Notes: a model not told the origin generated them from the sequence alone. A stretch of 64,000 nt of DNA from Streptomyces sp. NRRL F-5126 (GCF_000721265.1 NZ_JOFZ01000006.1:124001-188000), one strand, 5' to 3'. Shown: positions 8,681 through 17,844, counted from the stretch's first letter. Translations and numbers: made by a program.

Positions 8681-9469
8681 TCACTGCCCGGACGCGGATA
8701 GTCCCCCCACGAGCAGCCCGGCCAGCGTCCCGGCGATCATGAACGGCCCGAACGGGATGGCCGCCTTCCGGCCGGCGCGCGTGAGCACCATCAGGCCGAC
8801 GCCGTAGACCGCGCCGAACAGGAACCCGGCGAACGCACCGGCGAGGAGCACGGGCCAGCCGTACCAGCCGAGGGCGCAGCCGAGCGGGAGCGCGAGTTTG
8901 ACGTCGCCGAAGCCGAGGCCGTTCGGGTTGATGAGGAAGAGGACGAAGTAGCAGGCGCCGAGGGCCGGTCCGCCGAGCAGCGCGGTGGGCCAGGAGCCGC
9001 TGTGCGCGGGGACGAGGGCGGCGGCGCCGAGGAGGAGGGGGGTCGCGGCGGCGAGGGGCAGGGTCAGCTGGTCGGGCAGGCGGCGAACGGCCAGGTCGAC
9101 GGCGGCGAGGAGCGCGGCGAACGGCGCGAGGAGCAGCCAGACGGCGAGTTCGGGCCGCGCCCCTGTCGCGGCGGCGAGCGCGCCGCAGGCCAACGCGGTG
9201 ACGGCGGCTGGAACGGCAGCCCGCCCTCCGGTGCGAGGGCAGCGCCCGCAGACCGTCCACCCGATCCAGCCGCCTGCCCCGGCCAGCGGATGCCCGCCGG
9301 GGCAGGCCGCGCGCCAGGGCTCCCCCGGCTCGACGGCCAACCGGTGGACGGCACGCGGCAGCAGTGCCCCGGCGGCGGCGCCCCACACCAGCGCGACGGC
9401 GATCAGCGAGACGAGTCCGGGATCCTCGGTCACGGTCATGAACGTAGAAGTGCGGGCCGGTTCCGACAA
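8681..9469 (-). CDS. Prepilin peptidase, A24 family (TadV/CpaA-like)
   Basis: Integral membrane aspartic protease that cleaves type IV prepilin leaders. The two catalytic aspartates are in AAVDLAVRRLPDQLTLPL and in the GxGD motif NPNGLGFGDVKLAL. About six or seven hydrophobic helices are visible. The first part (CPGGHPL...VCGRCPRTGG) retains paired cysteines, as in PilD-type methylating enzymes, although the region is short. The start is taken as TTG 9467-9469, which has AGGAA upstream; ATG 9437-9439 is the alternative and has no ribosome site. It is the only prepilin peptidase in the window and would be needed for the Flp pilin encoded 11 kb away. Confidence 0.85.
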   Translation of the reverse strand: MSEPARTSTFMTVTEDPGLVSLIAVALVWGAAAGALLPRAVHRLAVEPGEPWRAACPGGHPLAGAGGWIGWTVCGRCPRTGGRAAVPAAVTALACGALAAATGARPELAVWLLLAPFAALLAAVDLAVRRLPDQLTLPLAAATPLLLGAAALVPAHSGSWPTALLGGPALGACYFVLFLINPNGLGFGDVKLALPLGCALGWYGWPVLLAGAFAGFLFGAVYGVGLMVLTRAGRKAAIPFGPFMIAGTLAGLLVGGLSASGQ

Positions 9470-9555
9470 GGCCGTTCCTGGGCACGTAACGGCGGATGGC
9501 TGAACATTTCCTTGACGGGCACCACCCTCGTTGACGGGAACCGCAGACTTGCGTC

Positions 9556-9900
9556 GTGATCTTCCTCTGCATCGTGAACGCGGTGGTCGCCGCGGGTAGC
9601 GGCTTCTTCGCGATACTCGCCGCCCTCCGACCTTCGGCGCTCATCACGGAGTGCGCCGAAGGCGCCGGCGTCCTCTTCTACGCACGGATGTACGCGGCCA
9701 AAGCCGTCCCGCTCTGCGTGCTCGCCGCCGTCATCCCGTTCCTCGCCACGGGACCCGTAGCAGGCCTGTGCCTGCTCGGTGCGGCCCTCTCACAAGCGCT
9801 GGACGCGGCCATCGGACTCGGCCGTCGCGACGTGCGCCAGGCCGCCGGCGGCACCGTCGCGGCCGTCGTGCACACCCTGGTCGCCGTCCTTGTCCTGTGA
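9556..9900 (+). CDS. Small four-helix membrane protein, unknown function
   Basis: A 114-residue, almost wholly hydrophobic protein with about four transmembrane segments. The segment ALRPSALITECAEGAG follows the first, ARMYAAKAVPL begins the second, and the last runs to the C-terminus at VAVLVL. The layout is like small DUF4267-type proteins, but I do not recognise the family firmly. The GTG at 9556 starts directly with MIFLCIVNAVVAAG. It is divergent from the prepilin peptidase, sharing an 86-base promoter region. Confidence 0.65.
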   Translation: MIFLCIVNAVVAAGSGFFAILAALRPSALITECAEGAGVLFYARMYAAKAVPLCVLAAVIPFLATGPVAGLCLLGAALSQALDAAIGLGRRDVRQAAGGTVAAVVHTLVAVLVL

Positions 9901-9939
9901 AGGAGCGCGATCGCGCTGCCCGGCCGACACCGCTGACGT

Positions 9940-9951
9940 TAGCGTGGCCGC
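9940..9951 (+). promoter_or_regulatory. -10 box of a probable leaderless transcript
   Basis: TAGCGT at 9940-9945 lies 6 nt before the ATG at 9952, and there is no Shine-Dalgarno, which is the layout of leaderless Streptomyces genes. Confidence 0.5.
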
Positions 9952-10353
9952 ATGGGCGAATGGCACGACGGTGCGGGGACGTTGACCATTGAGACGGGCA
10001 CGGGCACGGGCACGGGCCCCGGGTCCGGGCGGCCCAGGACCGTGCCCGTGGAGATCGCCGCGTCCTACCGCACGCGGCGTCGCGGACTGCTCGGGCGGAA
10101 CGGTGTCGACGGCGCGCTGCTGCTGACGCCGTGCGGGAGCGTGCACACGTTCGGGATGCGGTTCGCCATCGACGTGGCCTATCTCGACCGTCACCTGCGG
10201 GTGCTGAGGACGCAGACGCTGCGCCCCGGCCGGATGCCGCTGCCGAGGCTCAGGGCCCGGCACGTGCTGGAGGCCGAGGCCGGCGCCATGGCGGGGTGGG
10301 GCCTGCGGGCGGGCGCGACGGTGCGGATCGAGCCCGGGCCGCCTCTCACCTGA
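9952..10353 (+). CDS. DUF192 domain protein
   Basis: 133-residue protein of the DUF192 family. The hallmark RRRGLLGRNGVDGALLLTPCGSVHTFGMRFAIDVAYLD is visible here as RRRGLLGR, then LLTPCGSVHTFGMRF, then IDVAYLD, and LEAEAGAMAGWGLRAG follows. It has no signal peptide; an N-terminal (TG)n-type Gly/Thr run (GTGTGTGPG) comes from a short GGGCAC repeat. In actinobacteria such proteins often sit near pilus/Tad and sortase genes, as here; their biochemical role is not established. Confidence 0.82.
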   Translation: MGEWHDGAGTLTIETGTGTGTGPGSGRPRTVPVEIAASYRTRRRGLLGRNGVDGALLLTPCGSVHTFGMRFAIDVAYLDRHLRVLRTQTLRPGRMPLPRLRARHVLEAEAGAMAGWGLRAGATVRIEPGPPLT

Positions 10354-10476
10354 CGCCCCATCGCTTTGCCATCTCTTTACAACGCGCTGTGGCGCTGCCT
10401 CGTCTCTCCTCTCGATCCCCCGCCCAGCCCGCCGGCTGAGGCCGCTGCGGGTGGGCCGAACGAAAGAGAGCGATTC

Positions 10477-10875
10477 ATGCGCCGAACTGTCCTCAGCGCC
10501 ACCGCACTCGCGTGCGCCGCCGTGGTCGCGGGTGCCGTGCCCGCGTTCGCCGACGGGGCGAGCCCCGTGCCCAGCCGTGCGTCGCACGCGAGCCCGACGA
10601 AGGCCGCGACCCCGGCGCCCGCGCGGCAGGCGCCTTCGAGCCGGGCTGCCGCGTCCAAGGCGCCGCGCGCGGTGCCAAGCACCGCGCCCACCCGTGACTC
10701 GCGGCACGGCCAGGTCTCCGTCGTGCCGAAGGGCGCGGCCGACACCGGGGTGGTGGCGTCGTCCGGCCACTCCGGCAGCCAGGGCGGGCTGATCGGCGGG
10801 GGTGCGGCCGCCGCGTTCGCCGTCGGGGGCGCCGCCGTCTTCGTCGTCCGCCGCCGGAGGGCGACCGGGGCATGA
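10477..10875 (+). CDS. Sortase-dependent secreted protein
   Basis: 132-residue exported protein. It has a signal peptide (RRTVLSATALACAAVVAGA...AFA), a low-complexity Pro/Ser/Ala/Arg spacer, then PKGAADTGVVAS, a hydrophobic stretch (GLIGGGAAAAFAVGGAAVFV) and a basic tail RRRRA. This is a cell-wall sorting-signal layout in which AADTG stands where LPxTG or LAxTG would be. The ATG at 10477 has AAAGAGAG upstream. Its stop overlaps the start of the class F sortase by 4 bases (ATGA), which suggests the two are made together and that it is the sortase substrate. Confidence 0.75.
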   Translation: MRRTVLSATALACAAVVAGAVPAFADGASPVPSRASHASPTKAATPAPARQAPSSRAAASKAPRAVPSTAPTRDSRHGQVSVVPKGAADTGVVASSGHSGSQGGLIGGGAAAAFAVGGAAVFVVRRRRATGA

Positions 10876-11516
10876 CGCTGCCCTTCGGGCCCTTCAGGCG
10901 CTCGTTCGCCGCGGCGGCCCTTGCGTCGGTGCTCGTGGCCGGCGGTGCCGTCGGCTGCGGGGCCCCGGCGCCGGGGCATCACGTCGCCGCCGGGGGCTCC
11001 CACGCGTCGCCGTCGCCCTCGCGGCACACGGCGGCGACCGGGGCCGTGCAAGCGCTGGCGCGTTCCGTGCCCGTGCGGTTGGAGATACCGTCCATCGGCG
11101 TCGACACCCCGGTCATGCGTCTTGGGCTGGACGCGGACGGCACCGTCCAGGTGCCGCCGATCACGTCGCACGACCGGGCGGGCTGGTACCGGAACTCGCC
11201 GACGCCCGGCCAGGTCGGGCCGTCGGTGATCCTCGCCCACGTCACGGTCGGCGCGTACGGGGACGGCGTCTTCCGCCACCTCGCGCAGGTGCGCGAGGGC
11301 GACAGGATCGCCGTGCACCTGGAGGACGGCAAGGACGCGGTGTTCGCCGCGCGCTCCGTGCGGACGGTCGCCAAGTCGCGGTTCCCGACGGACGCCGTGT
11401 ACGGGGACGTCGACCGCCCCGAGCTGCGGCTCATCACCTGCGGCGGCCCGCGCAGCGGTGACGGCTACCGCGACAACGTGATCGTCTTCGCCGATCTGGT
11501 GCCCGCCGCCTCCTGA
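10872..11516 (+). CDS. Class F sortase
   Basis: Transpeptidase that anchors surface proteins, 214 residues. The N-terminus is a membrane/lipoprotein-like leader (ASVLVAGGAVGCGA). The catalytic core shows His in PSVILAHVTVG, Cys in LRLITCGGP and Arg in DGYRDNVIVFA, the sortase triad. It lacks a C-terminal membrane helix, and the RLEIPSIGVDTPVMRLGLD start of the barrel is typical of class F. Translation is probably coupled to the preceding substrate gene through the ATGA overlap. The following ECF sigma and membrane-partner genes may control it. Confidence 0.85.
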   Translation: MTLPFGPFRRSFAAAALASVLVAGGAVGCGAPAPGHHVAAGGSHASPSPSRHTAATGAVQALARSVPVRLEIPSIGVDTPVMRLGLDADGTVQVPPITSHDRAGWYRNSPTPGQVGPSVILAHVTVGAYGDGVFRHLAQVREGDRIAVHLEDGKDAVFAARSVRTVAKSRFPTDAVYGDVDRPELRLITCGGPRSGDGYRDNVIVFADLVPAAS

Positions 11517-11535
11517 GGTCTCGGCATCAACCGCA

Positions 11536-11581
11536 GGCCGCCGGCGTTGGTTTCCGGGACCGGGAACGGACGCCGGCGGCC
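11536..11581 (+). terminator. Hairpin terminator after the sortase operon
   Basis: A 12-bp inverted repeat (11536-11547 with 11570-11581) with a 22-nt loop, located 20 bases after the sortase stop and before the ECF sigma gene. Confidence 0.65.
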
Positions 11582-11635
11582 CGGGCTCTTCCCCCACGAG
11601 CACGACCGAGCCGCCCCCACCGACTCTGGAGAACG

Positions 11636-12127
11636 TTGAAACGGTCCCGCGAGAAGGCCGCGTCCGAGCTGTTCGCCGCCCTCTACCCACGCCTCGCCGG
11701 CTGGTGCGCGCGCCTCGTCGACGACGACGAGACGGCACACGAGATCGCCTCGGAGGCGTTCACCCGGCTCTGGGCGAGGTGGACGGCGGTGGCGGAGCCC
11801 CGTGGCTTCCTCTACGTCACCGCGGCCAACCTGGTACGGGACCACTGGCGCAAGCTGGAGCGCGAGCGCAGGGCCGTGCACCGCGCGACCACCGAGGCCA
11901 CCCTGCTGCCGAGCAACGAGCAGGCCGATCCGTCGGTCCGGCTGCTCGTGCAGTCGCTGCCCGAGCGGCTGCGCGTCCCGATCCTGCTGCACTACTACGC
12001 TGACATGCCGATCCTCGAGGTGTCCCGGCTGACAGGACGCAAGGAAGGAACCGTCAAGGCCGATCTCCACGCGGCCAGAGAACTGCTCCGCGCCCACCTG
12101 AGGAGAAGTCTTGATCACGCACGATGA
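11636..12127 (+). CDS. ECF-type RNA polymerase sigma factor
   Basis: 163-residue extracytoplasmic-function sigma factor. Region 2 is ELFAALYPRLAGWCARLVDD, with the core-binding and -10-melting helices through RLWARWTAVAEPRGFLYVTA. Region 4 is LPERLRVPILLHYYADMPI, followed by the helix-turn-helix SRLTGRKEGTVKADLHAARE. The start is TTG 11636 with CTGGAG 4-6 nt upstream. It overlaps the next gene, a one-helix membrane protein, by 17 bases, which is the classic sigma/anti-sigma arrangement. It may act on envelope genes such as the adjacent sortase, but that is inference. Confidence 0.85.
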   Translation: MKRSREKAASELFAALYPRLAGWCARLVDDDETAHEIASEAFTRLWARWTAVAEPRGFLYVTAANLVRDHWRKLERERRAVHRATTEATLLPSNEQADPSVRLLVQSLPERLRVPILLHYYADMPILEVSRLTGRKEGTVKADLHAARELLRAHLRRSLDHAR

Positions 12128-12641
12128 CGACGGCCCGGAGTTCGGCCCCGACGACCCGCTCGCCGTCATCCTGCGTCCGCCATCCGGCCAACTGCCCCCG
12201 CCCCCTGGCCGGTTCGAGGCGATCCGCGGGGGCGCGGCCCGGCGCAGGGCGGTGCGAGCCGCCGCCGGGGCGGGGCTGACGTGCGCCGTCGCCGCGCTGG
12301 TCGCGATGCCGCTGCTCCTGTCGGGCCCCGGCGCGTCCACGTCCCCGGCCGTCCCGCTCGCGCCGCCGCCCGCGGGCAGCCCGTCCACGCCGGGTCCCTC
12401 CGCGACGCGCTCGCCCTCGACCGCGCCCGTACCCTCGCCGCCGCCGTCACCGCCGTCACCGTCGCCGTCGGGGTCCGTCGACCCGGGCCCCACGAAGGCG
12501 CGTTCCACGCCCGGCGCGCGTTCGACGCCCAGTACCCGTTCGACGGCGCGGGACGGGCGCACCACTGCGCACGGTTCCGCGTCCGCCACCAGGCAGGCGC
12601 CCGCCTTCCGTCCGACGGCGGCCGGCCGGGCTCCGCGCTGA
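12111..12641 (+). CDS. Membrane-anchored probable anti-sigma partner, Pro/Ser-rich
   Basis: 176 residues from TTG 12111, which has GAGGAGAAG upstream. A short cytoplasmic part (about 1-50, with a FEAIRGGAARRRAVR basic patch) is followed by one transmembrane helix (LTCAVAALVAMPLLLSG). About 110 residues of low-complexity Pro/Ser/Thr then lie outside the cell. I do not recognise a zinc anti-sigma motif. The assignment rests on topology and the 17-base overlap with the sigma gene. It could instead simply be a wall-spanning surface protein. Confidence 0.6.
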   Translation: MITHDDDGPEFGPDDPLAVILRPPSGQLPPPPGRFEAIRGGAARRRAVRAAAGAGLTCAVAALVAMPLLLSGPGASTSPAVPLAPPPAGSPSTPGPSATRSPSTAPVPSPPPSPPSPSPSGSVDPGPTKARSTPGARSTPSTRSTARDGRTTAHGSASATRQAPAFRPTAAGRAPR

Positions 12642-12680
12642 CCCGGGATTCCCGGGCCCCCACCGGCCGTGCGGTGCGTA

Positions 12681-12693
12681 TAGGGTGCCGGGC
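12681..12693 (+). promoter_or_regulatory. -10 box of a leaderless transcript
   Basis: TAGGGT at 12681-12686 followed by 7 nt and the ATG at 12694, with no ribosome site. This is the standard leaderless layout. Confidence 0.55.
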
Positions 12694-13338
12694 ATGAGTC
12701 AGGAGCCGGTGTGGTGGACGGGTGGGGCACAGCCGGATCAGCGGGTCTCGCACGACGACCGGGAGCGGGTCGCCGAGGTGCTGAGGGTGTCGGCGGGCGA
12801 CGGGCGGCTGAGCCTGGAAGAGCTGGAGGAGCGGCTGGAGAGCTGCTTCGCGGCGCGGACGTACGGCGATCTGGCCCCGCTCGTGGCCGACCTGCGGGGG
12901 CAGGCCGCGGCCCTGGCCGAGCAGGTCCCGGCCAAGGAGGTCACGCGGATCCACCGGGAAGGCGGGAACGTACGCTACGAGGGCTCCTGGGTGGTGCCGC
13001 GCCGCCTGGAGATCGAGCTCCGCGGTGGCAACGTCCTGCTCGACTTCACGTCGGCGGCCGTGCGGGAGCCGGTCACCGAGGTGGAGATCGACATCCGCGG
13101 CGGGAACCTGCGGCTGGTCGTGCCCGACGGCTACGTGGTGGACGCGGAGGAAGTCGAGTTCCGCGGCGGCTCGGTCGTGCACCGCGACGTGAAGGACCGC
13201 GATCCGAACGCGCCGCTCGTGCACCGCGTCAACGTCACCGGGGAGATGGCGGGCGGCAACGTCGTCGTCCGTCCTCCGCGCACCCCGCGTGAGCCCGGGC
13301 GGCTGCGCCGCATGCTGGGCCGCGGGGGCGACCGGTAG
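12694..13338 (+). CDS. DUF1707 SHOCT-like domain protein
   Basis: 214-residue cytoplasmic protein. The first 60 residues carry the DUF1707 signature: RVSHDDRERVAEVLRVSAGDG, then RLSLEELEERLESCFAARTY, then GDLAPLVADL. The C-terminal half is a beta-rich repeat in which RGGNVLLDF, IRGGNLRLVV, FRGGSVVHRD and AGGNVVVR recur every 20-30 residues, suggesting a beta-helix or adhesin-like fold. The function is unknown. It is transcribed as a leaderless mRNA and ends inside a hairpin. Confidence 0.8.
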   Translation: MSQEPVWWTGGAQPDQRVSHDDRERVAEVLRVSAGDGRLSLEELEERLESCFAARTYGDLAPLVADLRGQAAALAEQVPAKEVTRIHREGGNVRYEGSWVVPRRLEIELRGGNVLLDFTSAAVREPVTEVEIDIRGGNLRLVVPDGYVVDAEEVEFRGGSVVHRDVKDRDPNAPLVHRVNVTGEMAGGNVVVRPPRTPREPGRLRRMLGRGGDR

Positions 13339-13350
13339 GCCGCCCCCGCG
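13321..13350 (+). terminator. Hairpin overlapping the end of the DUF1707 gene
   Basis: CGCGGGGGCG at 13321-13330 and its exact complement at 13341-13350; the stop codon is in the 10-nt loop. Confidence 0.6.
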
Positions 13351-13398
13351 CCGAGACGGGGCCGGAGGCGGGCTCTGCCCCGCCGCAGGTCGGGGGCA

Positions 13399-13421
13399 TA
13401 CAATATGCGCATCATGCGCAT
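13399..13421 (+). promoter_or_regulatory. Promoter and palindromic operator over the Rrf2 start codon
   Basis: TACAAT at 13399-13404 is a good -10 box. It runs directly into ATGCGCAT-C-ATGCGCAT (13405-13421), two copies of an 8-bp palindrome that together form a 17-bp palindrome. The proposed ATG at 13414 starts the second copy, so a repressor bound here would cover the transcription and translation start of the regulator itself. Confidence 0.6.
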
Positions 13422-13881
13422 GAGCAAGGGCGTCGAGTGGGCCCTCCACACGCTGCTCAACCTGGACATGACGGGCGGCGGCCCACGGGGCAACGGCCGG
13501 CTCGCCGACGCCCACGGGCTCCCGGCCCCCTATCTCAGCAAGCAGCTGCAGCAGCTCACGAGGGCGGGCCTGCTGGCCTCCGTACCGGGGCCACGCGGTG
13601 GGTTCCGGCTCGCCCGGCGGCTTGAGGACATCACCCTGCTCGACGTCGTCGAGGCGATCGAGGGTGAGACCGAGCTGTTCCACTGCACCGAGATCCGGTG
13701 CTCAGGCAGGATCGGCGAGCTCTCGCCGCCGCCCACGGGCGCGTGCGCCGTGAAGGCCGCGATGCACCGCGCCGACCAGGCATGGCGCGAGGCCCTCGCC
13801 GCCCAGACGCTGGCGGACATCCGCGCCGAGCTCGACGCGACGCCCGCCATGAGGAACATCCTGCGGGCCGTCTTCGAGTGA
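13414..13881 (+). CDS. rsrR: Rrf2 family [2Fe-2S] redox regulator, RsrR-like
   Basis: 155-residue winged-helix regulator. The DNA-binding part includes LADAHGLPAPYLSKQLQQLT and the wing GPRGGFRLAR; the dimer/cluster region is FHCTEIRCSGRIGELSPPPT then GACAVK (Cys91, Cys96, Cys111). Numbered from ATG 13414, the N-terminus MRMSKGVEWALH places Glu8, Trp9 and His12. From memory, these are the residues reported for the unusual Cys/Glu/His-bound cluster and the moving tryptophan of Streptomyces RsrR. An ATG 9 bases earlier is possible. No Shine-Dalgarno is present, so it is probably leaderless. The NmrA-like gene downstream matches the known target type. Confidence 0.82.
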   Translation: MRMSKGVEWALHTLLNLDMTGGGPRGNGRLADAHGLPAPYLSKQLQQLTRAGLLASVPGPRGGFRLARRLEDITLLDVVEAIEGETELFHCTEIRCSGRIGELSPPPTGACAVKAAMHRADQAWREALAAQTLADIRAELDATPAMRNILRAVFE

Positions 13882-13912
13882 TCCGGGCGGCGACACGCCG
13901 GACCCCTGAGCT

Positions 13913-13937
13913 AACCCGGATATCCGATGTCCGGGAT
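13913..13937. promoter_or_regulatory. Probable RsrR operator, 11-3-11 inverted repeat
   Basis: Between the Rrf2 and NmrA-like genes, AACCCGGATAT (13913-13923), 3 bases, then ATGTCCGGGAT (13927-13937) are complementary at 9 of 11 positions. The 11-3-11 layout matches what I recall for class-1 RsrR sites. A TACGGT box at 13944-13949 lies just downstream and could be the -10 element of the NmrA-like gene. Confidence 0.6.
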
Positions 13938-14003
13938 GAGGGGTACGGTGAGGGAAAGCCGCGAACGGCGCGTGCCGCGCGCCGGATGACGAAGGGCCGG
14001 ACC

Positions 14004-14738
14004 ATGGAGTGCGCAGTCATCGGAGGGACGGGGCTCATCGGGTCCCGCGTCGTGGAGGACCTGAACGCGGCGGGGCACCATGCGACGCCGCACTCCCTGT
14101 CGACCGGGGTGGACATCCTCACCGGGAAGGGCCTCGACCAGGCGGTCGAGGGCGCCGAGGTCGTCGTCAACCTGACGAACTCCCCCACGTTCGACGACGC
14201 GTCGGCCGGGTTCTTCCGGACGTCGATGGACAACCTGCTCGCCGCGAGCGCGAAGGCCGGCGTCCGGCACTTCGTCATCCTGTCCATCGTCGGCGTCGAG
14301 AAGGTGCCGGATCTGGACTACTACCGGGCGAAGGTGCTCCAGGAGGACATCCTCAAGGCCGGTCCTGTCCCCTACTCGATCGTGCGCGCCACCCAGTTCA
14401 TGGAGTTCATGGAGGCGGCATTCTCCTGGACCTCCGACGATCACACCGTCCGCCTGCCCGCCACACCGATCCAGCCGATCGCCGCGGCCGACGTGGCCGC
14501 GGCCGTCAGCGAGGTCGCCGCGGGCGCTCCGCTGAACGGCACCGTCGACGTGGCGGGCCCCGACGTGTACCAGCTGGACGAGCTGGGCCGGCTCACCCTG
14601 GCCGCCAAGGGCGACGGGCGCAGCGTCGTCACCGACGGCACGGCCGGCATGTTCGCCGCGGTCCGCGGCGACGTCCTGACGAACCGCGGCGCCCGCCTCG
14701 CCCCGACCCACTACGAGGACTGGCTCGCCCGGGCCTGA
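14004..14738 (+). CDS. NmrA-like / atypical SDR NAD(P)H-binding protein
   Basis: 244-residue Rossmann protein. The nucleotide loop is AVIGGTGLIGSRVVEDL at the extreme N-terminus; NLTNSPTF, FVILSIVGVEK and DYYRAKVLQEDILKAG follow in the order of the NmrA/SDR-a5 group, without the full YxxxK catalytic context. It is likely a redox-sensing or flavin/quinone-handling protein controlled by the adjacent RsrR-like regulator. The ATG at 14004 is chosen for GAAGGG 7 nt upstream; ATG 13986 is also in frame. Its last 28 bases overlap the convergent molybdenum hydroxylase gene. Confidence 0.83.
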   Translation: MECAVIGGTGLIGSRVVEDLNAAGHHATPHSLSTGVDILTGKGLDQAVEGAEVVVNLTNSPTFDDASAGFFRTSMDNLLAASAKAGVRHFVILSIVGVEKVPDLDYYRAKVLQEDILKAGPVPYSIVRATQFMEFMEAAFSWTSDDHTVRLPATPIQPIAAADVAAAVSEVAAGAPLNGTVDVAGPDVYQLDELGRLTLAAKGDGRSVVTDGTAGMFAAVRGDVLTNRGARLAPTHYEDWLARA

Positions 14739-16842
14739 GCGCGGGGCAGCTCCTCCAGCGCGGGCAGCAGCTTGTCCAGTGTGACCGGCAGGTCGCGCAC
14801 CCGCACACCGCAGGCGTGCCACACCGCGTTCGACACCGCGGCCGCCGTGCCGACGATGCCGATCTCCCCGATGCCCTTCGACCCCATGGCGTTGACGTGC
14901 GGGTCGTGCTCGGTCAGCCAGTGTGCGTCGATCTCGTCGACGTCGGCGTTGGCCGTGATGTGGTACTCGGCGAGGTCGTGGTTGACGACGTGGCCGGTGC
15001 GCGGGTCGAGGACGCTGTCCTCGTGCAGCGCCATGGACAGGCCCATCGTCATCCCGCCGATGAACTGGGAGCGCGCCGTGCGCGGGTTGATGATGCGGCC
15101 CGCGGCGAACACGCCGAGCAGGCGCGGCACGCGCACCTCTCCCGTGTCCACGTTGACGTGCGCCTCGGCGAACTGCGCGCCGTAGGCGTGCATCGCGTAG
15201 TGCTCGTCGGGGTCGCCGACGCTGCCCGTCGCCTCCGCGCCGTCCGGCGGCTCGGTGCCGTACCTGCCGCGGAAGGCGCGCGCCGCCTCGACGACGGCCG
15301 AGCCCCACGTCGTCATGCCGGAGGAGCCGCCGGCCACCGACGCCATGGGCAGGTCGGTGTCGCCGATGCGCACCTCCACCCGTGAGACCGGGACGCCGAG
15401 CGCGTCCGCGGCGATCTGCGGCAGCGTCGTCCACGTGCCGGTGCCGAGGTCGGCGGCCCCGATCTCGGTGACGTAGCGGTCGCCTTCGAGGCGGATCGTG
15501 GCCGTCGACTGCGCCATCCGGTACGTCGGGTACGTGGACGACGCGACGCCCGTGCCGACCAGCCAGTCGCCGCGGCGGCGCACGCCGGGCCGCGGGTCGC
15601 GCTCGGACCAGCCGAACCGGGCCGCGCCCTCGCGCAGGCAGCCGACGAGGTTGCGGCTGGAGAAGGGCCTGCCGGAGCCCGGCTCGACGTCGGGCTCGTT
15701 GCGGATCCGCAGCTCGACCGGGTCCATGCCGAGGCGCTCCGCGAGCTCGTCCATCGCGACCTCGGGCCCGAACATGCCGGGGCACTCGCCCGGGGCGCGC
15801 ATCCAGGACGGCACGGGGACGTCGAGGGCGGCGAGCAAGTGCGTGGTCCGCCGGTTGGGCGAGGCGTACATGGTGCGCGCCGGCATGCCCGTCTGCTCGG
15901 CGAACTCCTTGATGCGGGAGGTGCGTTCGACGACGTCGATGGCGAGGGCGGCGATCGTGCCGGCGCGGTCGGCGCCGAGCCTGCAGCGTTGGATGGTGGG
16001 CGTGCGGTGGCCGGCGAGGGAGAACATCTGCCGGCGGGTCAGGGCGAGGCGCACGGGCCTGCCGGGCAGGGCGCGCGCGGCCAGCGCGGCGAGCACCACA
16101 TGGACGTGCGGCTGCCCCTTCGAGCCGAATCCGCCGCCGACGTAGGGGCAGACGACGCGGACGCGGTCCTCGTCGAGGCCGAACACCGACGCGATGGTGG
16201 TGCGCGTCGAGTGGACGCCCTGCGTGGAGTCCCACAGGGTGAGGAAGCCGTCGCCCTCCGGGTCCCACAGGGCCGTCGTGGCGTGCGGTTCCATCGGGTT
16301 GTTGTGGTACATCGCGGTGGTGTACGTCTCGTCGACGGTCACCTCGGCGGCCGCCATCGCGGCGTCGACGTCGCCCTCGGCGGTGTCGCTCGGGAAGTGG
16401 GGGTTCACCGCGTCCGGCGTGTACAGGTCGTCGCGGTCGGCCCGCAACTCGGTGTCGTGTGCGGCTTGTTCGTAGCAGACGCGGACGAGCGCGGCGGCGT
16501 GCCGCGCCACCTCGGAGCTGTCGGCGACGACGGCGGCGACGATCTGCCCGCGGAAGCCCACCTCCTCGTCCTGGAGGGCCGCGAGCTCCCTGTCCTCGGT
16601 GGAGGCGAGGCGCTCGGTGGTGCCCGGGGTCAGCACGGCGAGCACACCGTCGAGCGCCTCCGCGGCGGTGGTGTCCAGCTCCGTGACACGGCCACGGGCG
16701 ATCGTGGACTGCACGGGGTGGAGGTGGAGCGCGCTGTCCAGCGGGGTCTCGAAGGCGTAGGTGGCGGAGCCGAGCACCTTGGCTGCCCCGTCGCGGCGCG
16801 GCAGGTCCCGGCCGATGGCTTCGGTGTCACTCAGGAAGGTCA

Positions 16843-16843
<1 letters not shown>
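14711..16843 (-). CDS. Xanthine dehydrogenase family, molybdopterin-binding subunit
   Basis: Large catalytic subunit of a YagTSR/PaoABC-type aldehyde oxidoreductase, 710 residues. It starts MTFLSDTEAIGRDLPRRDG, followed by the domain-1 hammerhead. Molybdopterin-binding blocks are visible: QGVHSTRTTIASVFGL, CPYVGGGFGSKG, MRAPGECPGMFGPE (substrate channel) and GSKGIGEIGIVGTAAAVSNA, which contains the catalytic Glu (GxGE). The ATG at 16841-16843 has GAGAGGA 7 nt upstream and overlaps the stop of the FAD subunit (TGATG), so translation is coupled. The physiological aldehyde or N-heterocycle substrate is unknown. Confidence 0.92.
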
Positions 16844-17840
<997 letters not shown>

Positions 17841-17844
<4 letters not shown>

